Assembly (NCBI GenBank): GCA_013112585.1 | Contig: JABFGH010000027.1 | Span: 1-64,000 of the forward strand | Length of the DNA: 64,000 nucleotides | Origin: Ignavibacteriota bacterium | Lineage (GTDB): Bacteria > Bacteroidota > Ignavibacteria > Ignavibacteriales > Melioribacteraceae | Direction: 5' to 3' | Shown here: piece after piece, positions 9,703-19,607 of the stretch | Numbering within the stretch: position 1 is the stretch's first letter | Layout: each line of letters opens with the position of its first letter | Notes under the pieces: generated by a model | What the model saw: only the letters and a program-made list of their open reading frames with translations | Told to the model about the DNA's origin: nothing | The model's database searches: none | Program-made: the position numbers and the translations under genes

Positions 9703-10131
9703 ATGCCGGATATTATTCATTACTTCCAAATAAAATCACCTGCAGAAAAAATATATAAAGCCGTAACAACCAAAGAAGGTGTTGACGGCTGGTGGACGGA
9801 GGAAAATACCGCCGATGCGAAAGTCGGTTCAATTATTGAATTTAACTTTGGTGAACAATACCAAAATAGAATGAAAGTTTTAACTCTGGTCGAAAATAAA
9901 CTAGTTGAGTGGGAATGCCTAGAGGGCGATACTGAATGGGTTGGGACAAAATATAAATTTGAGATAATGGAAGATGAACAGTATTGCTGGTTAAGATTTT
10001 CTCACACAGATTGGAAAGAGCAAACCGACTTTTACGGAAGCTGCAATTACCATTGGGGTTTATACATGAAGAGTTTAAAGAGTTTTTGCGAAGATGGCAA
10101 AGGAACTCCCTTTTTAAAAACATTGACTTAA
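9703..10131 (+). CDS. SRPBCC/AHSA1-family protein
   Basis: A 142-aa protein of the START-like SRPBCC fold (Aha1/CalC type). It begins with a beta-strand and the I-K-S-P-A-E-K-I-Y-K-A-V-T-T-K-E-G-V-D-G-W-W-T signature and ends in the amphipathic C-terminal helix W-G-L-Y-M-K-S-L-K. The start at 9703 follows AAAGGAGAAAGA; the TTG at 9688 overlaps that ribosome-binding site. Members bind hydrophobic ligands or act in stress responses; the ligand cannot be predicted. It lies 19 bp upstream of the NTF2-like gene on the same strand, so the two are probably cotranscribed. Confidence 0.85.
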   Translation: MPDIIHYFQIKSPAEKIYKAVTTKEGVDGWWTEENTADAKVGSIIEFNFGEQYQNRMKVLTLVENKLVEWECLEGDTEWVGTKYKFEIMEDEQYCWLRFSHTDWKEQTDFYGSCNYHWGLYMKSLKSFCEDGKGTPFLKTLT

Positions 10132-10150
10132 AAATTGAAAGGAAATATCC

Positions 10151-10525
10151 ATGACGGAGAAAACATTTGAACAATGGCTGCAAGTTTACGGCAGGGCTTG
10201 GGAAGATAAAAACACCGAAAAATTTGTAAGCGGATTTGCCGCGGATGCAAATTACTATTGGACACCTTTTGATACCCCTCAAAAAGGGATAGATGAAATA
10301 AACAAAGCTTTCAATGAAGCAATAGCATCGCAGGAAGGAATAAATTTTGACTCGCAAATTTTAAATGTTGATAACGATAGAGGTTTGTGTCAATGGTGGT
10401 GCTCCTTTACGCGAATTGCAACACAGCAGCTAATAAATCTTGATGGAATTTTTCTAATTAAATTTAATGAAGAAAATCTATGCACCGAATTCAGGGAGTG
10501 GTGGCATACCGATGAGTTTATGTAG
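10151..10525 (+). CDS. NTF2-like (SnoaL-type) protein
   Basis: A 124-aa protein with the cone-shaped alpha+beta barrel fold of the NTF2/SnoaL superfamily, seen from the helix W-L-Q-V-Y-G-R-A-W-E-D-K-N, the F-A-A-D-A-N-Y-Y-W-T-P-F strand region and the W-W-C-S-F-T-R / F-L-I-K-F-N / F-R-E-W-W-H strands. The fold binds small hydrophobic ligands or catalyses isomerase-type reactions; nothing here fixes a substrate. It follows the SRPBCC gene by 19 bp, with GAAAGGAAAT as ribosome-binding site. Convergent with the cytosine deaminase gene, whose stop lies 15 bp away. Confidence 0.8.
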   Translation: MTEKTFEQWLQVYGRAWEDKNTEKFVSGFAADANYYWTPFDTPQKGIDEINKAFNEAIASQEGINFDSQILNVDNDRGLCQWWCSFTRIATQQLINLDGIFLIKFNEENLCTEFREWWHTDEFM

Positions 10526-10540
10526 CTTCAATGTTAAATT

Positions 10541-10981
10541 CTATTCGCCAATATCTTCATTCCAAAGTTCAGGTTTTGAGGCTATAAAATTTTTCATCAA
10601 CTCAATACATTCTTCGTTATTCTTAATTTCTATTTCAACACCTCTGCTTCTCAAATAATCTTCCGGACCCTGGAAAGTTTGATTCTCACCAATCACAATT
10701 TTAGGAATGTTATATAATAAAGATGTTCCGCTGCACATATCACATGGTGAAAGTGTAGAATACAAAACAGCTTTTTTGTAATCACTTGCTTTTAATCTAC
10801 CGGCATTTTCAAAACAATCCATTTCAGCATGAAGTATGGCACTTCCATTTTGAACCCGTCGGTTATGTCCACGCCCTACAATTTCACCGCCAATTACTAA
10901 TACTGAACCTATAGGAATACCCCCTTCCTCCAACCCTTTTTTTGCTTCTTCAATTGCTGCCTGCATAAATTTGTCTGTCAT
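10541..10981 (-). CDS. cytosine deaminase, yeast Fcy1 type
   Basis: A 146-aa zinc deaminase of the CDA fold. Zinc and catalytic residues are His51-A-Glu53 and Cys80-D-M-Cys83 (H-A-E and S-P-C-D-M-C). The sequence follows the yeast cytosine deaminase pattern almost block by block: E-G-G-I-P-I-G near residue 20, G-R-G-H-N, S-A-x-L-H-A-E, L-S-P-C-D-M-C, I-x-x-x-V-x-G-E-N and the C-terminal N-E-D-I-G-E. This favours free cytosine to uracil plus ammonia over guanine or tRNA deamination. The next gene downstream on the same strand encodes the dihydropyrimidinase-family enzyme of uracil breakdown in reverse order (11102-12487), which fits pyrimidine salvage or catabolism. Confidence 0.8.
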   Translation of the reverse strand: MTDKFMQAAIEEAKKGLEEGGIPIGSVLVIGGEIVGRGHNRRVQNGSAILHAEMDCFENAGRLKASDYKKAVLYSTLSPCDMCSGTSLLYNIPKIVIGENQTFQGPEDYLRSRGVEIEIKNNEECIELMKNFIASKPELWNEDIGE

Positions 10982-11101
10982 ATTTTACTCCTAAAATTTT
11001 GTTTTGCTAATTTCTAATCATTGCAATTTTATTACGTTCTAATAAATTTCTCAGCCGTCGAGGAGCATCCATCTATCACAATTATTTGTTGCTATTATTT
11101 T

Positions 11102-12487
11102 TTAACCCAGCACCGGCATTCTACGTTTCACAAAATTCCCTCTTCCTGTTTTTCCTTTAAACTTATCTTCTGCAATAATAATTTCTCCGCGGGAAAGAAC
11201 TGTCTCGGCATTCCCTTTAATTTTCATTCCTTCGTACAATGAGTAATCGCAGTTCATGTGGTGAGTTTCCGCTGAGATTGTGTGCTCGGTATTCGGGTCC
11301 CAAATTACAATATCGGCATCGGCACCAACAGAAATGTTTCCCTTTTGAGGGTAAAGCCCAAACAACTTTGCCGGAGTTGTAGAAATTATATCCACCCATC
11401 TGTTCAACGAAAAACGTCCCTCATTCACTCCCCCTTGAAAAGTTAAATGCAGCCTGTTCTCAATTCCCGCTCCCCCATTTGGAATTTTTGTAAAATCATT
11501 TTTGCCCAAATCTTTTTGTCCTTTAAAATTAAACGGGCAATGGTCAGTTGCCGCAACTTGCAGATCATTGCTCTTAAGTCCCGCCCATAATTTTTCCTGA
11601 TGAAACTTTTCTCTAACCGGGGGAGAAAAAACAAATTTCGCACCTTCAAATCCCGGCTTGCTTATGTCATCAATTGATAGATAAAGATATTGCGGACAAG
11701 TTTCCGCAAACACTGGCAAACCTTTGCTTCTTGCTTCCGCTACTTTTTTTAACGCGTCATCACAAGTTAAATGAACAATGTAAAGAGGCGTGCCTGCCAT
11801 TTCCGAAATTGCAATTGCGCGGTACGTTGCTTCGGCTTCGGCGGCAACTGGTCGGCTGAGCGCATGATATTTCGGTTCAACTTTTCCTTCGCTTAGCATT
11901 TGCTCAATTATCAGATCGATCACGGGTCCGTTTTCAGCATGCATTAAGATCAGTGTCCCCAGATTTGCAGACTCACTCATTACTTTAAATATTGAACCGT
12001 CATCCAACATTAGATCATTTGGGTAAGCGGTAAAAAGTTTAAAGCTGGTTATTCCTTCATTCGCAAGTTCTCTCATTTCCTGCTGCCAGTTTTCTACCAA
12101 ATCAGTAACTGCCATGTGAAAGCTGTAATCGATGACCGACTTTCCGTCAGCTTTCTTCATCCATGTTTCCAAACCTTCTTTTAAACTTTTTCCTTTGGTT
12201 TGATTTGCAAAATCGATGATAGTTGTTGTTCCCCCAAACGCTGCGGCAATTGTTCCCGATTTAAAATCATCGGAAGAAGTGGTGATTCCACGGTAAGGCA
12301 TATCCAAATGTGTGTGTACGTCAATTCCGCCGGGAATAACAAGTTTTCCCTTTGCGTCAATTATAATGTCGGCTTCAATAGTTAAATTCTTTTCAATCAA
12401 ACTGATGGTTTCATTTTCAATAAAAATATCAGCCGTGTAATCTTCATCAGCCGTAATTATTCTTCCGTTTTTAATTAATGTTGACAT
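11102..12487 (-). CDS. hydA: dihydropyrimidinase (D-hydantoinase family)
   Basis: A 461-aa cyclic amidohydrolase. Metal ligands are seen in G-G-I-D-V-H-T-H-L-D (residues about 52-61). The lysine that is carboxylated in this family lies in S-F-K-L-F-T-A-Y-P, and further ligands in H-A-E-N-G and A-T-D-H-C-P-F. Length matches bacterial dihydropyrimidinases, which open the ring of dihydrouracil or hydantoins reversibly. It ends 121 bp upstream of the cytosine deaminase start, same strand. Dihydropyrimidine dehydrogenase and beta-ureidopropionase are not in the window, so a complete reductive uracil pathway cannot be claimed from here. Confidence 0.9.
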   Translation of the reverse strand: MSTLIKNGRIITADEDYTADIFIENETISLIEKNLTIEADIIIDAKGKLVIPGGIDVHTHLDMPYRGITTSSDDFKSGTIAAAFGGTTTIIDFANQTKGKSLKEGLETWMKKADGKSVIDYSFHMAVTDLVENWQQEMRELANEGITSFKLFTAYPNDLMLDDGSIFKVMSESANLGTLILMHAENGPVIDLIIEQMLSEGKVEPKYHALSRPVAAEAEATYRAIAISEMAGTPLYIVHLTCDDALKKVAEARSKGLPVFAETCPQYLYLSIDDISKPGFEGAKFVFSPPVREKFHQEKLWAGLKSNDLQVAATDHCPFNFKGQKDLGKNDFTKIPNGGAGIENRLHLTFQGGVNEGRFSLNRWVDIISTTPAKLFGLYPQKGNISVGADADIVIWDPNTEHTISAETHHMNCDYSLYEGMKIKGNAETVLSRGEIIIAEDKFKGKTGRGNFVKRRMPVLG

Positions 12488-12550
12488 TGCCGGTTCTATA
12501 CTTTGTGATAAATTTAAATTTCAAAACAATATTAAACAAAAAACCAATTA

Positions 12551-12590
12551 AAATAAAAAAGCCGCCAATCATTTAATATGAAAAGCGGCT
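12551..12590 (-). terminator. Rho-independent terminator of the M28 peptidase gene
   Basis: Read on the minus strand, AGCCGC and GCGGCT pair around a roughly 18-base AT-rich loop and are followed by a TTTTTTATTTT run. It lies 70 bp after the peptidase stop, upstream of the dihydropyrimidinase start at 12487. A separate hairpin built from CCTGCC/GGCAGG at 12618-12640 is a dispersed repeat rather than a terminator. Confidence 0.75.
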
Positions 12591-12660
12591 GTAAGGGTTT
12601 TGGTTTTTATTCTGAATCCTGCCTGACCGGCAGGCAGGTCTGACTACTGAATTCTGACTA

Positions 12661-15003
12661 CTACTTAAGAAGCATCATCTTCCGAACCTCAGTATATTCC
12701 CCTGCTTGAATTTGGTAAAAATATACTCCACTGGAGTAATTGCCTGCATTAAAGTTCAGTTCATGCCTGCCTGCTTCTAATTTACCATTAAGCAATTCTG
12801 CTACTTGCTGACCCAAACTGTTCGATACAATAATTTTTACATTCTCTTCTTTCGGAATAGAAAAACTGATTTTTGTTGTCGGGTTAAACGGGTTTGGATA
12901 GTTTTGTTCGAGTGCATAATCTATACTTCCGGTAAACTCAACTTCAATCGGTCCATAAATTTTAAATGTACCGTCAAAATCTAATTGTTTTAATCTATAG
13001 TAAAGCTGTCCGTATTGATTTGGTTCATCGGCAATTGAATATGAGTTAGGGTTTGATGTTGTCCCCTTTCCTTCAACATAGGAAATCATTTGCCAGTTTT
13101 CATTATCAGAAGAACGATAAACTTCAAACCCCTGATTATTTAACTCGGTAGCCGTTTCCCAATTAAGAATAACACTGTTATCATTTGTTTGAAAAGTAAA
13201 ACTAGTTAACTCAACCGGAACTATTCCATAATTTTCGACACTAATATCATCAACATACCATCCGTCTCTAGTTACTGATCCATCACTCTTCAGCATAAAT
13301 CTTAATTTAATTTGCTGCCCTATATAGGGGGTCAAATCAATTTCTTCTTCAACCCAAGTTAATTGAGCACCATCATAAACCGGTTCACCTGTCGGCTGAA
13401 AAGAACCGGTTCCTGCTTGTGTATGGATACCTTCTAGCGGAGTCCAATTAGTTCCGTTTGTAGAAATCTGAATTTGCCCGTAATCCCAATTACTTTCAAT
13501 ATCCCATTGAGTTTGGAATTTTAGCACTGAACCAATTGCATCATCCATAGTTAAAAATGAGGCAGTAGTAAAAGTTACGGTTTGACTGTTTGAATAATTT
13601 CCGATTGGAGAATCAGTAAAAGAAGATGGACCTGAAACATATTTTGAAGTAGTTGTATTCCAGTTACCGGTTGCCTGCCAGTTACTTGTGTTTGAAGCAT
13701 CGTCGTCAAATACCAGGTCAATTGGTGCAACATAAAATTGATATGCGTTTGGCGGAGCAATATTACCGGCAGGATTAAATCCGCTGCCGCCCGCAGGCAT
13801 TGTTGCAACTAATGTTGAGGCGGAATCTTGTGCTGCAATATAGTATTGAACTTTTGTTCCTAACTGCTGTGCAGGAATTGTAAAATTGTATGTTCCGATA
13901 TTGTCAGTTGAAATTCCTTCAACCTCCATAAAGGCTGTAAACCCGCTTCCGTTATCAGTCCTATAAAACAAACGCGGTCCGGAGCTGCCGGTGCCGATTG
14001 ATAATCCGCTTGAGATATTTGCGCTCAAGATCATATCGCTTGAATAATCAACGGATGCAAATGGAGTGTGTTCTATTACAATGTTTAAGTTCATTGCCAA
14101 TGCAAGAGTTGTTGCAATGCCAAGCTGTGCACATTTTTTAAAGTATGGCTGATTAAAATGTATCATTAGATCATTTACTGAATGGTAATAATTATTAAAG
14201 TCGGAAACATCATCTTCAATAAGAAGAATAGCACTATAATTATTTGACCAAAACGCCGCGTGATCACTTGCACCTGTTCCCGGATCTTCAATAATTGGGT
14301 TAAGCCCAATAGAATGAACAGAATTCATCTCAACCATTTTATCGGCGATTGCATTCGATTCATTTATATCCCTGGTATGAACACGAACAACACCGTCATC
14401 GTTCTGATCCCATGCAATCATATCCATATTAACAACACCGATAATTGAATCTCCCGCTGCAAATGCAACATCGGAATAATGCTCGGCACCAACCAAGCCT
14501 TGTTCCTCTTCATCCCACAATGCAAAAACAACTGTGTAAGGGAATGAATAATTTTGAAGAACTCTGGCAGCTTCAATAACTGCGGTAGTGCCGCTTCCGT
14601 TATCATCTGCGCCAGGTGCAGTATTACCTGAAGGCATTGAATCATAATGCCCGCAAATAATCACTTTTTGATTCGGGAAATCTGTTCCGGTTTTTTCAGC
14701 CAAAACATTAATGCCGAGTGAACCAAAATTTTGATAGAATGCTGTTAATCCATAACTATCTAATCGTTGTTTCAAATAAACTGCGGCTTTTGCATTGCCG
14801 TCTGAATATTTATGTCTCGATGTTATTGTATAAGGCGAGCCATTAATTATTGTCGAAACTTCGCCTGTTAATTCTTCAATCGTAAACATTAATGAATCTA
14901 AATTTACGTCGTTAATAATGTTTTGAATTGTTGGGTTACCCTGAGCAAAGGATATTTTGAATAGTGTAAGTACGAATAAAATAGTAGAAAGTTTTTTAAT
15001 CAT
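12661..15003 (-). CDS. secreted M28-family aminopeptidase with T9SS sorting domain
   Basis: A 780-aa secreted peptidase. Signal peptide 1-20 (ending S-F-A-Q). Di-zinc M28 catalytic domain about 60-300 with ligands and base visible: His119 in G-H-Y-D-S, Asp133 in G-A-D-D-N-G-S-G, Glu165/166 in W-D-E-E-E, Asp194 in N-M-D-M, His248 in S-D-H-A-A. A beta-rich region follows, with a jelly-roll-like domain around W-Y-V-D-D-I-S-V-E, a fibronectin-like segment and a C-terminal type A sorting domain (N-Y-P-N-P-F-N-P-T-T to K-M-M-L-L-K). It should release N-terminal residues from peptides outside the cell or at its surface, exported by Sec and then the type IX system. Confidence 0.9.
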   Translation of the reverse strand: MIKKLSTILFVLTLFKISFAQGNPTIQNIINDVNLDSLMFTIEELTGEVSTIINGSPYTITSRHKYSDGNAKAAVYLKQRLDSYGLTAFYQNFGSLGINVLAEKTGTDFPNQKVIICGHYDSMPSGNTAPGADDNGSGTTAVIEAARVLQNYSFPYTVVFALWDEEEQGLVGAEHYSDVAFAAGDSIIGVVNMDMIAWDQNDDGVVRVHTRDINESNAIADKMVEMNSVHSIGLNPIIEDPGTGASDHAAFWSNNYSAILLIEDDVSDFNNYYHSVNDLMIHFNQPYFKKCAQLGIATTLALAMNLNIVIEHTPFASVDYSSDMILSANISSGLSIGTGSSGPRLFYRTDNGSGFTAFMEVEGISTDNIGTYNFTIPAQQLGTKVQYYIAAQDSASTLVATMPAGGSGFNPAGNIAPPNAYQFYVAPIDLVFDDDASNTSNWQATGNWNTTTSKYVSGPSSFTDSPIGNYSNSQTVTFTTASFLTMDDAIGSVLKFQTQWDIESNWDYGQIQISTNGTNWTPLEGIHTQAGTGSFQPTGEPVYDGAQLTWVEEEIDLTPYIGQQIKLRFMLKSDGSVTRDGWYVDDISVENYGIVPVELTSFTFQTNDNSVILNWETATELNNQGFEVYRSSDNENWQMISYVEGKGTTSNPNSYSIADEPNQYGQLYYRLKQLDFDGTFKIYGPIEVEFTGSIDYALEQNYPNPFNPTTKISFSIPKEENVKIIVSNSLGQQVAELLNGKLEAGRHELNFNAGNYSSGVYFYQIQAGEYTEVRKMMLLK

Positions 15004-15390
15004 TATTCTTCCGGTTTTGTGGTATAGTAGTTTTTAAACTTCATTAAAATTTTTACAAATTCCAAATATTTTAAAACCGGATGCGGGGTCTTTGTTTGAC
15101 ATCACTATTTGGATGCAGCAATATTTATGAATCAGTTCAACTGCCGCACGGTTGCAAATTGTTTTACTTTTTTCATTACAACAAACACCTAACTGCCGTC
15201 TGAGCTACATTAACAAATTCTCAAACCAGCGTGTAAATATTTTAGAGCCCAGGGGGGTTTTCAACCGCGTTAGCGGTTCAATGTTTGTAGCTCTAGTGTA
15301 GATACCAGATGACCAACCACAGAGTGGTTGAACAATAAAAAAAAGGCTGCCAAAATTTGACAGCCAATTCAAAAACAAATTCAAAAAAAA
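15004..15390. repeat. repeat-bearing spacer between peptidase and aconitase genes
   Basis: Two hairpin repeats are seen. AACCGCGTTAGCGGTT at 15263-15278 is followed by CAATGTTTGTAG; the same hairpin-plus-tail design occurs at 24017-24044 with a different stem (GATGGCGTTAGCCATC). CAACCAC-AG-AGTGGTTG at 15314-15330 matches the ACCACTCTGTGGTTG words at 23700-23720. No open frame or RNA gene is recognised in the rest. Confidence 0.65.
15334..15365 (-). terminator. Rho-independent terminator of the aconitase gene
   Basis: On the minus strand GGCTG and CAGCC (extended by TCAAATTTTGG in the loop) form a stem followed by TTTTTTTTATTG. It begins 26 bp after the aconitase stop. Confidence 0.8.
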
Positions 15391-17652
15391 TTATTTATTT
15401 TGTTCGGAAATTAAATTTAACGCACTGCCTGCTTCAAACCATTTAATTTGGTTCTCATTAAATGTATGATTAAGAACCGCGTCTGTTACTGAACCGTCAC
15501 TATGCTTTATTACTAACGTTAGTGGTTTGCCAGGTGTTAAATTTGTCAATCCGATTATACTTAGTTTATCATCTTCATGAATTTTATCATAGTCGGAAGG
15601 ATTGGCAAAAGTAAGAGGCAGCATACCCTGCTTTTTGAGATTAGTTTCATGAATGCGTGCAAAGCTTTTTACAATAATTGCTTTACCGCCAAGATGTCTC
15701 GGTTCCATAGCAGCGTGTTCCCTGCTTGAACCTTCGCCATAATTTTCATCACCGACTACAATCCAGCCAACACCCTTTGCTTTATACTCACGAGCTACTT
15801 CATGCACCATTTTAGTTTCACCGGTAAATTGATTTTTAACTTCACCGGGTCTATCTGAAAATGCATTTATTGCACCGAGGAACATATTGTTGGAAATATT
15901 ATCAAGATGTCCGCGGAAACGAAGCCAGGGTCCCGCCATAGAAATATGATCAGTTGTACACTTTCCCTTAGCCTTCAACAAAAGTGCAAGGTCTTCATAA
16001 TCATTCCCATCCCAAGCTTCAAATTTTTCCAGCAACTGAAGTCTTTCACTATCCTTCTTCACAATAACTTCAACATCTTTGCCTTCACTGCTCGGAGGAA
16101 TGTAGCCGACATCTCCCTTGTCAAATCCTTTGCTCGGCAGTTCATCACCAACCGGGGCGTCAAGTTTTACTTTTTCGCCGACTTCATTTTCTAATCCATC
16201 AGTTTCGGGATTAAATGTTAGAACACCTGCAGCGGCAATAGCGGTGGTCATTTCGGGACTTGCAACAAACGCAAGTGTTTGAGGATTACCGTCATTTCGT
16301 TTTGCAAAGTTTCTATTGAAAGAAGTTACAATTGTGTTCTTTTCCCCGGTTTCAATATCCATTCTTTTCCACATCCCAATACATGGTCCGCATGCATTTG
16401 CAAGAACCACGCCACCGAATTCTGTAAGTGTTCTCAATTGTCCGTCTCTTTCAATTGTAGCCCTAACCTGCTCACTGCCGGGAGTAATTGTAAATTGTGA
16501 TTTTGCTTTTAATCCTTTTGCCAATGCCTGCCTTGCAATGCTGGCTGCGCGGTCTATATCTTCGTAACTGGAGTTTGTACAGCTTCCTATTAGTGCCACG
16601 CTTACTTTCTCCGGATAATCATTTTCTTTTACCGCTTCTTTCATTTTGGAAACAGGCCAGGCTAAATCCGGCGTAAACGGTCCGTTCAAATGAGGTTCCA
16701 GTTCATCTAAATTAATTTCAATTACTTGATCATAAAAGTTCTCCGGATCAGCATAAACTTCATCATCAGCTTTTAATAGGGCAGCATACTTTTCTGCCAA
16801 TTCTGCAACATCATCTCTATCGGTTGATCTCAAATAATCAGCCATTTTTTTATCGAATCCAAAAACAGAAGTAGTTGCACCTATTTCTGCGCCCATGTTG
16901 CAGATAGTTCCTTTACCGGTGCAGGAAAGAGATTCTGCTCCTTCACCAAAATATTCTACAATTGCACCCGTGCCGCCTTTAACTGTAAGAATTCCCGCAA
17001 CTTTTAAAATTACATCTTTTGCTGAGGTCCAGCCGGAAAGTTTACCTGTTAATTTAACGCCGATAACTTTGGGCCACTTAAGTTCCCACGGCATTCCTGC
17101 CATAACATCAACTGCATCCGCACCGCCAACTCCTATTGCAATCATCCCTAATCCTCCGGCGTTGGGAGTGTGAGAATCGGTCCCAATCATCATTCCGCCC
17201 GGGAATGCATAATTTTCTAAAACCACTTGATGAATTATTCCTGCACCCGGTTTCCAAAAACCAATACCATATTTTTTAGATACACTTTCGAGAAAATCAA
17301 ATACTTCCTTGTTTTCATCTTTCGCTCTATTTAAGTCATCAACTGCACCAACTTTAGCTTGAATTAAGTGGTCACAATGAACAGTTGTTGGTACAGCGGT
17401 GGTATTTCTTCCGGCATGCATAAACTGCAATAACGCCATTTGTGCAGTCGCATCCTGCATTGCAACTCTATCGGGCGATAAATCTACATAATTTTTTCCT
17501 CTTTCCAATTCATGAGTTGGGCTTTCCCACAAATGGGAATAAAGTATCTTTTCGGTATAAGTTAGCGGTCTGCCAACAACTTCTTTAACTTTTATTAATT
17601 TCGCGTCCATTCCTTCATAAACAGCTTTTATCATTTTAATATTTTCTGTCAT
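15391..17652 (-). CDS. acn: aconitate hydratase
   Basis: A 753-aa aconitase, the citrate-isocitrate isomerase of the TCA cycle. The three iron-sulfur cysteines are found in G-S-C-T-N-S-S and A-C-G-P-C-I-G. Other family blocks include H-C-D-H-L at about residue 90, [14 protein letters not shown] near 165, and the swivelling C-terminal domain with [14 protein letters not shown]. Length and order fit the mitochondrial-type aconitase common in Bacteroidota. The start at 17652 gives M-T-E-N-I-K; a second Met at residue 7 is possible. A ferredoxin gene lies divergently upstream. Confidence 0.97.
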   Translation of the reverse strand: MTENIKMIKAVYEGMDAKLIKVKEVVGRPLTYTEKILYSHLWESPTHELERGKNYVDLSPDRVAMQDATAQMALLQFMHAGRNTTAVPTTVHCDHLIQAKVGAVDDLNRAKDENKEVFDFLESVSKKYGIGFWKPGAGIIHQVVLENYAFPGGMMIGTDSHTPNAGGLGMIAIGVGGADAVDVMAGMPWELKWPKVIGVKLTGKLSGWTSAKDVILKVAGILTVKGGTGAIVEYFGEGAESLSCTGKGTICNMGAEIGATTSVFGFDKKMADYLRSTDRDDVAELAEKYAALLKADDEVYADPENFYDQVIEINLDELEPHLNGPFTPDLAWPVSKMKEAVKENDYPEKVSVALIGSCTNSSYEDIDRAASIARQALAKGLKAKSQFTITPGSEQVRATIERDGQLRTLTEFGGVVLANACGPCIGMWKRMDIETGEKNTIVTSFNRNFAKRNDGNPQTLAFVASPEMTTAIAAAGVLTFNPETDGLENEVGEKVKLDAPVGDELPSKGFDKGDVGYIPPSSEGKDVEVIVKKDSERLQLLEKFEAWDGNDYEDLALLLKAKGKCTTDHISMAGPWLRFRGHLDNISNNMFLGAINAFSDRPGEVKNQFTGETKMVHEVAREYKAKGVGWIVVGDENYGEGSSREHAAMEPRHLGGKAIIVKSFARIHETNLKKQGMLPLTFANPSDYDKIHEDDKLSIIGLTNLTPGKPLTLVIKHSDGSVTDAVLNHTFNENQIKWFEAGSALNLISEQNK

Positions 17653-17894
17653 TTTAGCCTCTTTTTTAATTATTTATTAAAATCTAAAATAAACAATTTT
17701 AGTAATTAAACTATAATTTCAATTCAGTTTTCATTATAAATTTTAACAGGCACTCTATTTGCAAGATGTTAGGCAATAGTATTTCTTTTGGTTAAAAAAT
17801 ATTGATAAAGATTTGATCGGGATTAATACTCAAAAATTTTAATATAATTTCGAAAATGAAGTAAGATAAATAATCCATATTCTACAAAAAATAA

Positions 17895-18212
<318 letters not shown>

Positions 18213-18240
18213 GCATTCATTTTAGTTTTGATTTTTTGAA

Positions 18241-18268
18241 ACCCGGACTTGTGCCGGGTTTTTTATTT
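18241..18268 (+). terminator. Rho-independent terminator of the ferredoxin gene
   Basis: ACCCGG-ACTTGTG-CCGGGT stem-loop followed by TTTTTATTTTT, 29 bp after the ferredoxin stop on the same strand. Confidence 0.85.
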
Positions 18269-18269
18269 T

Positions 18270-18745
18270 TGTCGAGATCGAACTTGACGGCATCTCGATA
18301 CGTCCCATAAACCGGGACTACTCGATAACCTTACATTCTTCCACTTGATAGGTGGCTGAGTAATCCCGCGGAGCGGGATGTATCGAAGCCCCGGCATCTC
18401 GATACAGCCCAAAGAATGGGACTTCTCGATAACCTTACTTTTTTCTACTTGAAGGTGAATTCCCCCCTGGAGAGGAACATCAGCATACAATTACGAATGT
18501 AACTGAAATGCTTCTTCTTGAACTGTGTTGCAGTTCCGTATTTACTTCCTTTTCTGTTTTCTATGGATTGCATCCATAGCTATTCATTTTGAAGTACTTC
18601 GTACTTCCTGATAAACAATACTCCTAGCGTTTTATTTATATTTTGTTACTGCAGCGCAGTAATAGGTGAATAGCCCCGAATGAAATTCGGCGATAACTTA
18701 CATTGTGACACGACTTATAAATTGGACTTATTTGATACGTGGAGA
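18270..18745. repeat. dispersed CTCGATAC repeat cluster, no gene
   Basis: Two units of one repeat are visible (about 18284-18395 and 18393-18440). Each begins CATCTCGATAC, followed by an accession-variable CCC/GGG hairpin and then CTACTCGATAACCTTAC or CTTCTCGATAACCTTAC. Between them lies AGGTGGCTGAGTAATCCCG with a CCCGCGGAGCGGG hairpin and ATGTATCGAAGCC. The same series recurs at 19485-19597. From 18440 to 18745 I see only AT-rich sequence with stray hairpins. Confidence 0.7.
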
Positions 18746-18746
18746 T

Positions 18747-19424
18747 TTAAAATCCGAAAGTATTTGAAAAACCAATATTGAAGACTGGTGTTTTGTATTT
18801 CATATCGTAAGCTAAGCCGAGTTGTAATCTATGATTATTACGCATCAGCGGGAAATATAAAACTCCTCTTATTCCAATTAGGTTAACATCAAAGGGCTCA
18901 GTTTTATCCATAGAAAAGAAGTTTATGTATCCTTGTCTTTCATGCCGGTAATTAAAACCAAAACTTCCTTTAAAATACTTTCCGTCAAAAATTTTTGTTT
19001 GTAAAATTAATTCTGCATTTTTTGTCAGATTCCCCAAGCCTGTAATATAAAGATTGCTGGATATCTCATATGTGAAATCCGCACCTGCATTTACCAATAA
19101 CGATGGGTTTAAACCAATTGAAAATTTATCCCCGAATACTAATAAAAAACTATAACCCGCAACACCAATCTGCCAAAATGGATTAAGTGTTGTATCAACA
19201 TTTACAGCATATCTTTCTCTATTCAAGCTCTCAAAAGTCTTACTATAATATGATTTAGTTAATGATACTCTCACTTTAGAAGAGCGAAAAATCGAATTGA
19301 AGTCAGTAGTTTCTTCAAGTTCGTCGTCAAAAATTATTTCTTCTGAAAGTGGTGCATGAAGGGCACATCCGGTTAACGATAAACCTAAAAGTGATAAAGC
19401 TAATATTTTAAGTTTTACATTCAT
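18747..19424 (-). CDS. outer-membrane-type lipoprotein, unknown function
   Basis: A 225-aa lipoprotein from the Met at 19424 (M-N-V-K-L-K), preferred because it gives a clean signal peptide and lipobox L-T-G-C; the upstream ATG at 19439 adds five polar residues. After residue 60 the sequence alternates hydrophobic and polar residues in strands with many aromatic and Gly residues (for example F-K-G-S-F-G-F-N-Y-R-H) and ends in Phe (T-F-G-F), suggesting a small beta-barrel or beta-rich envelope protein. No family is recognised. It is flanked on both sides by the CTCGATAC repeat. Confidence 0.6.
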   Translation of the reverse strand: MNVKLKILALSLLGLSLTGCALHAPLSEEIIFDDELEETTDFNSIFRSSKVRVSLTKSYYSKTFESLNRERYAVNVDTTLNPFWQIGVAGYSFLLVFGDKFSIGLNPSLLVNAGADFTYEISSNLYITGLGNLTKNAELILQTKIFDGKYFKGSFGFNYRHERQGYINFFSMDKTEPFDVNLIGIRGVLYFPLMRNNHRLQLGLAYDMKYKTPVFNIGFSNTFGF

Positions 19425-19484
19425 ATGAAAATTATCCATGTATGCAGCAAACTATTTCTAAATACAAATCTTATACATTTCGAA

Positions 19485-19597
19485 AGTGTCGGTATCTCGA
19501 TACGCCCTAAAAAACGGGGCTACTCGATAACCTTACTTTTTCTCTGCAGGATAGGTGGCTGAGTATTCCCGCGGAGCGGGATGTATCGAAGCCACCG
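19485..19597. repeat. third copy of the CTCGATAC repeat
   Basis: GTATCTCGATACGCCC, a C/G hairpin, CTACTCGATAACCTTAC, then AGGTGGCTGAGTATTCCCG and ATGTATCGAAGCC, in the same order and orientation as 18284-18395. It ends about ten bases before the exonuclease stop codon. Confidence 0.8.
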
Positions 19598-19607
19598 GAA
19601 ATTGTCT

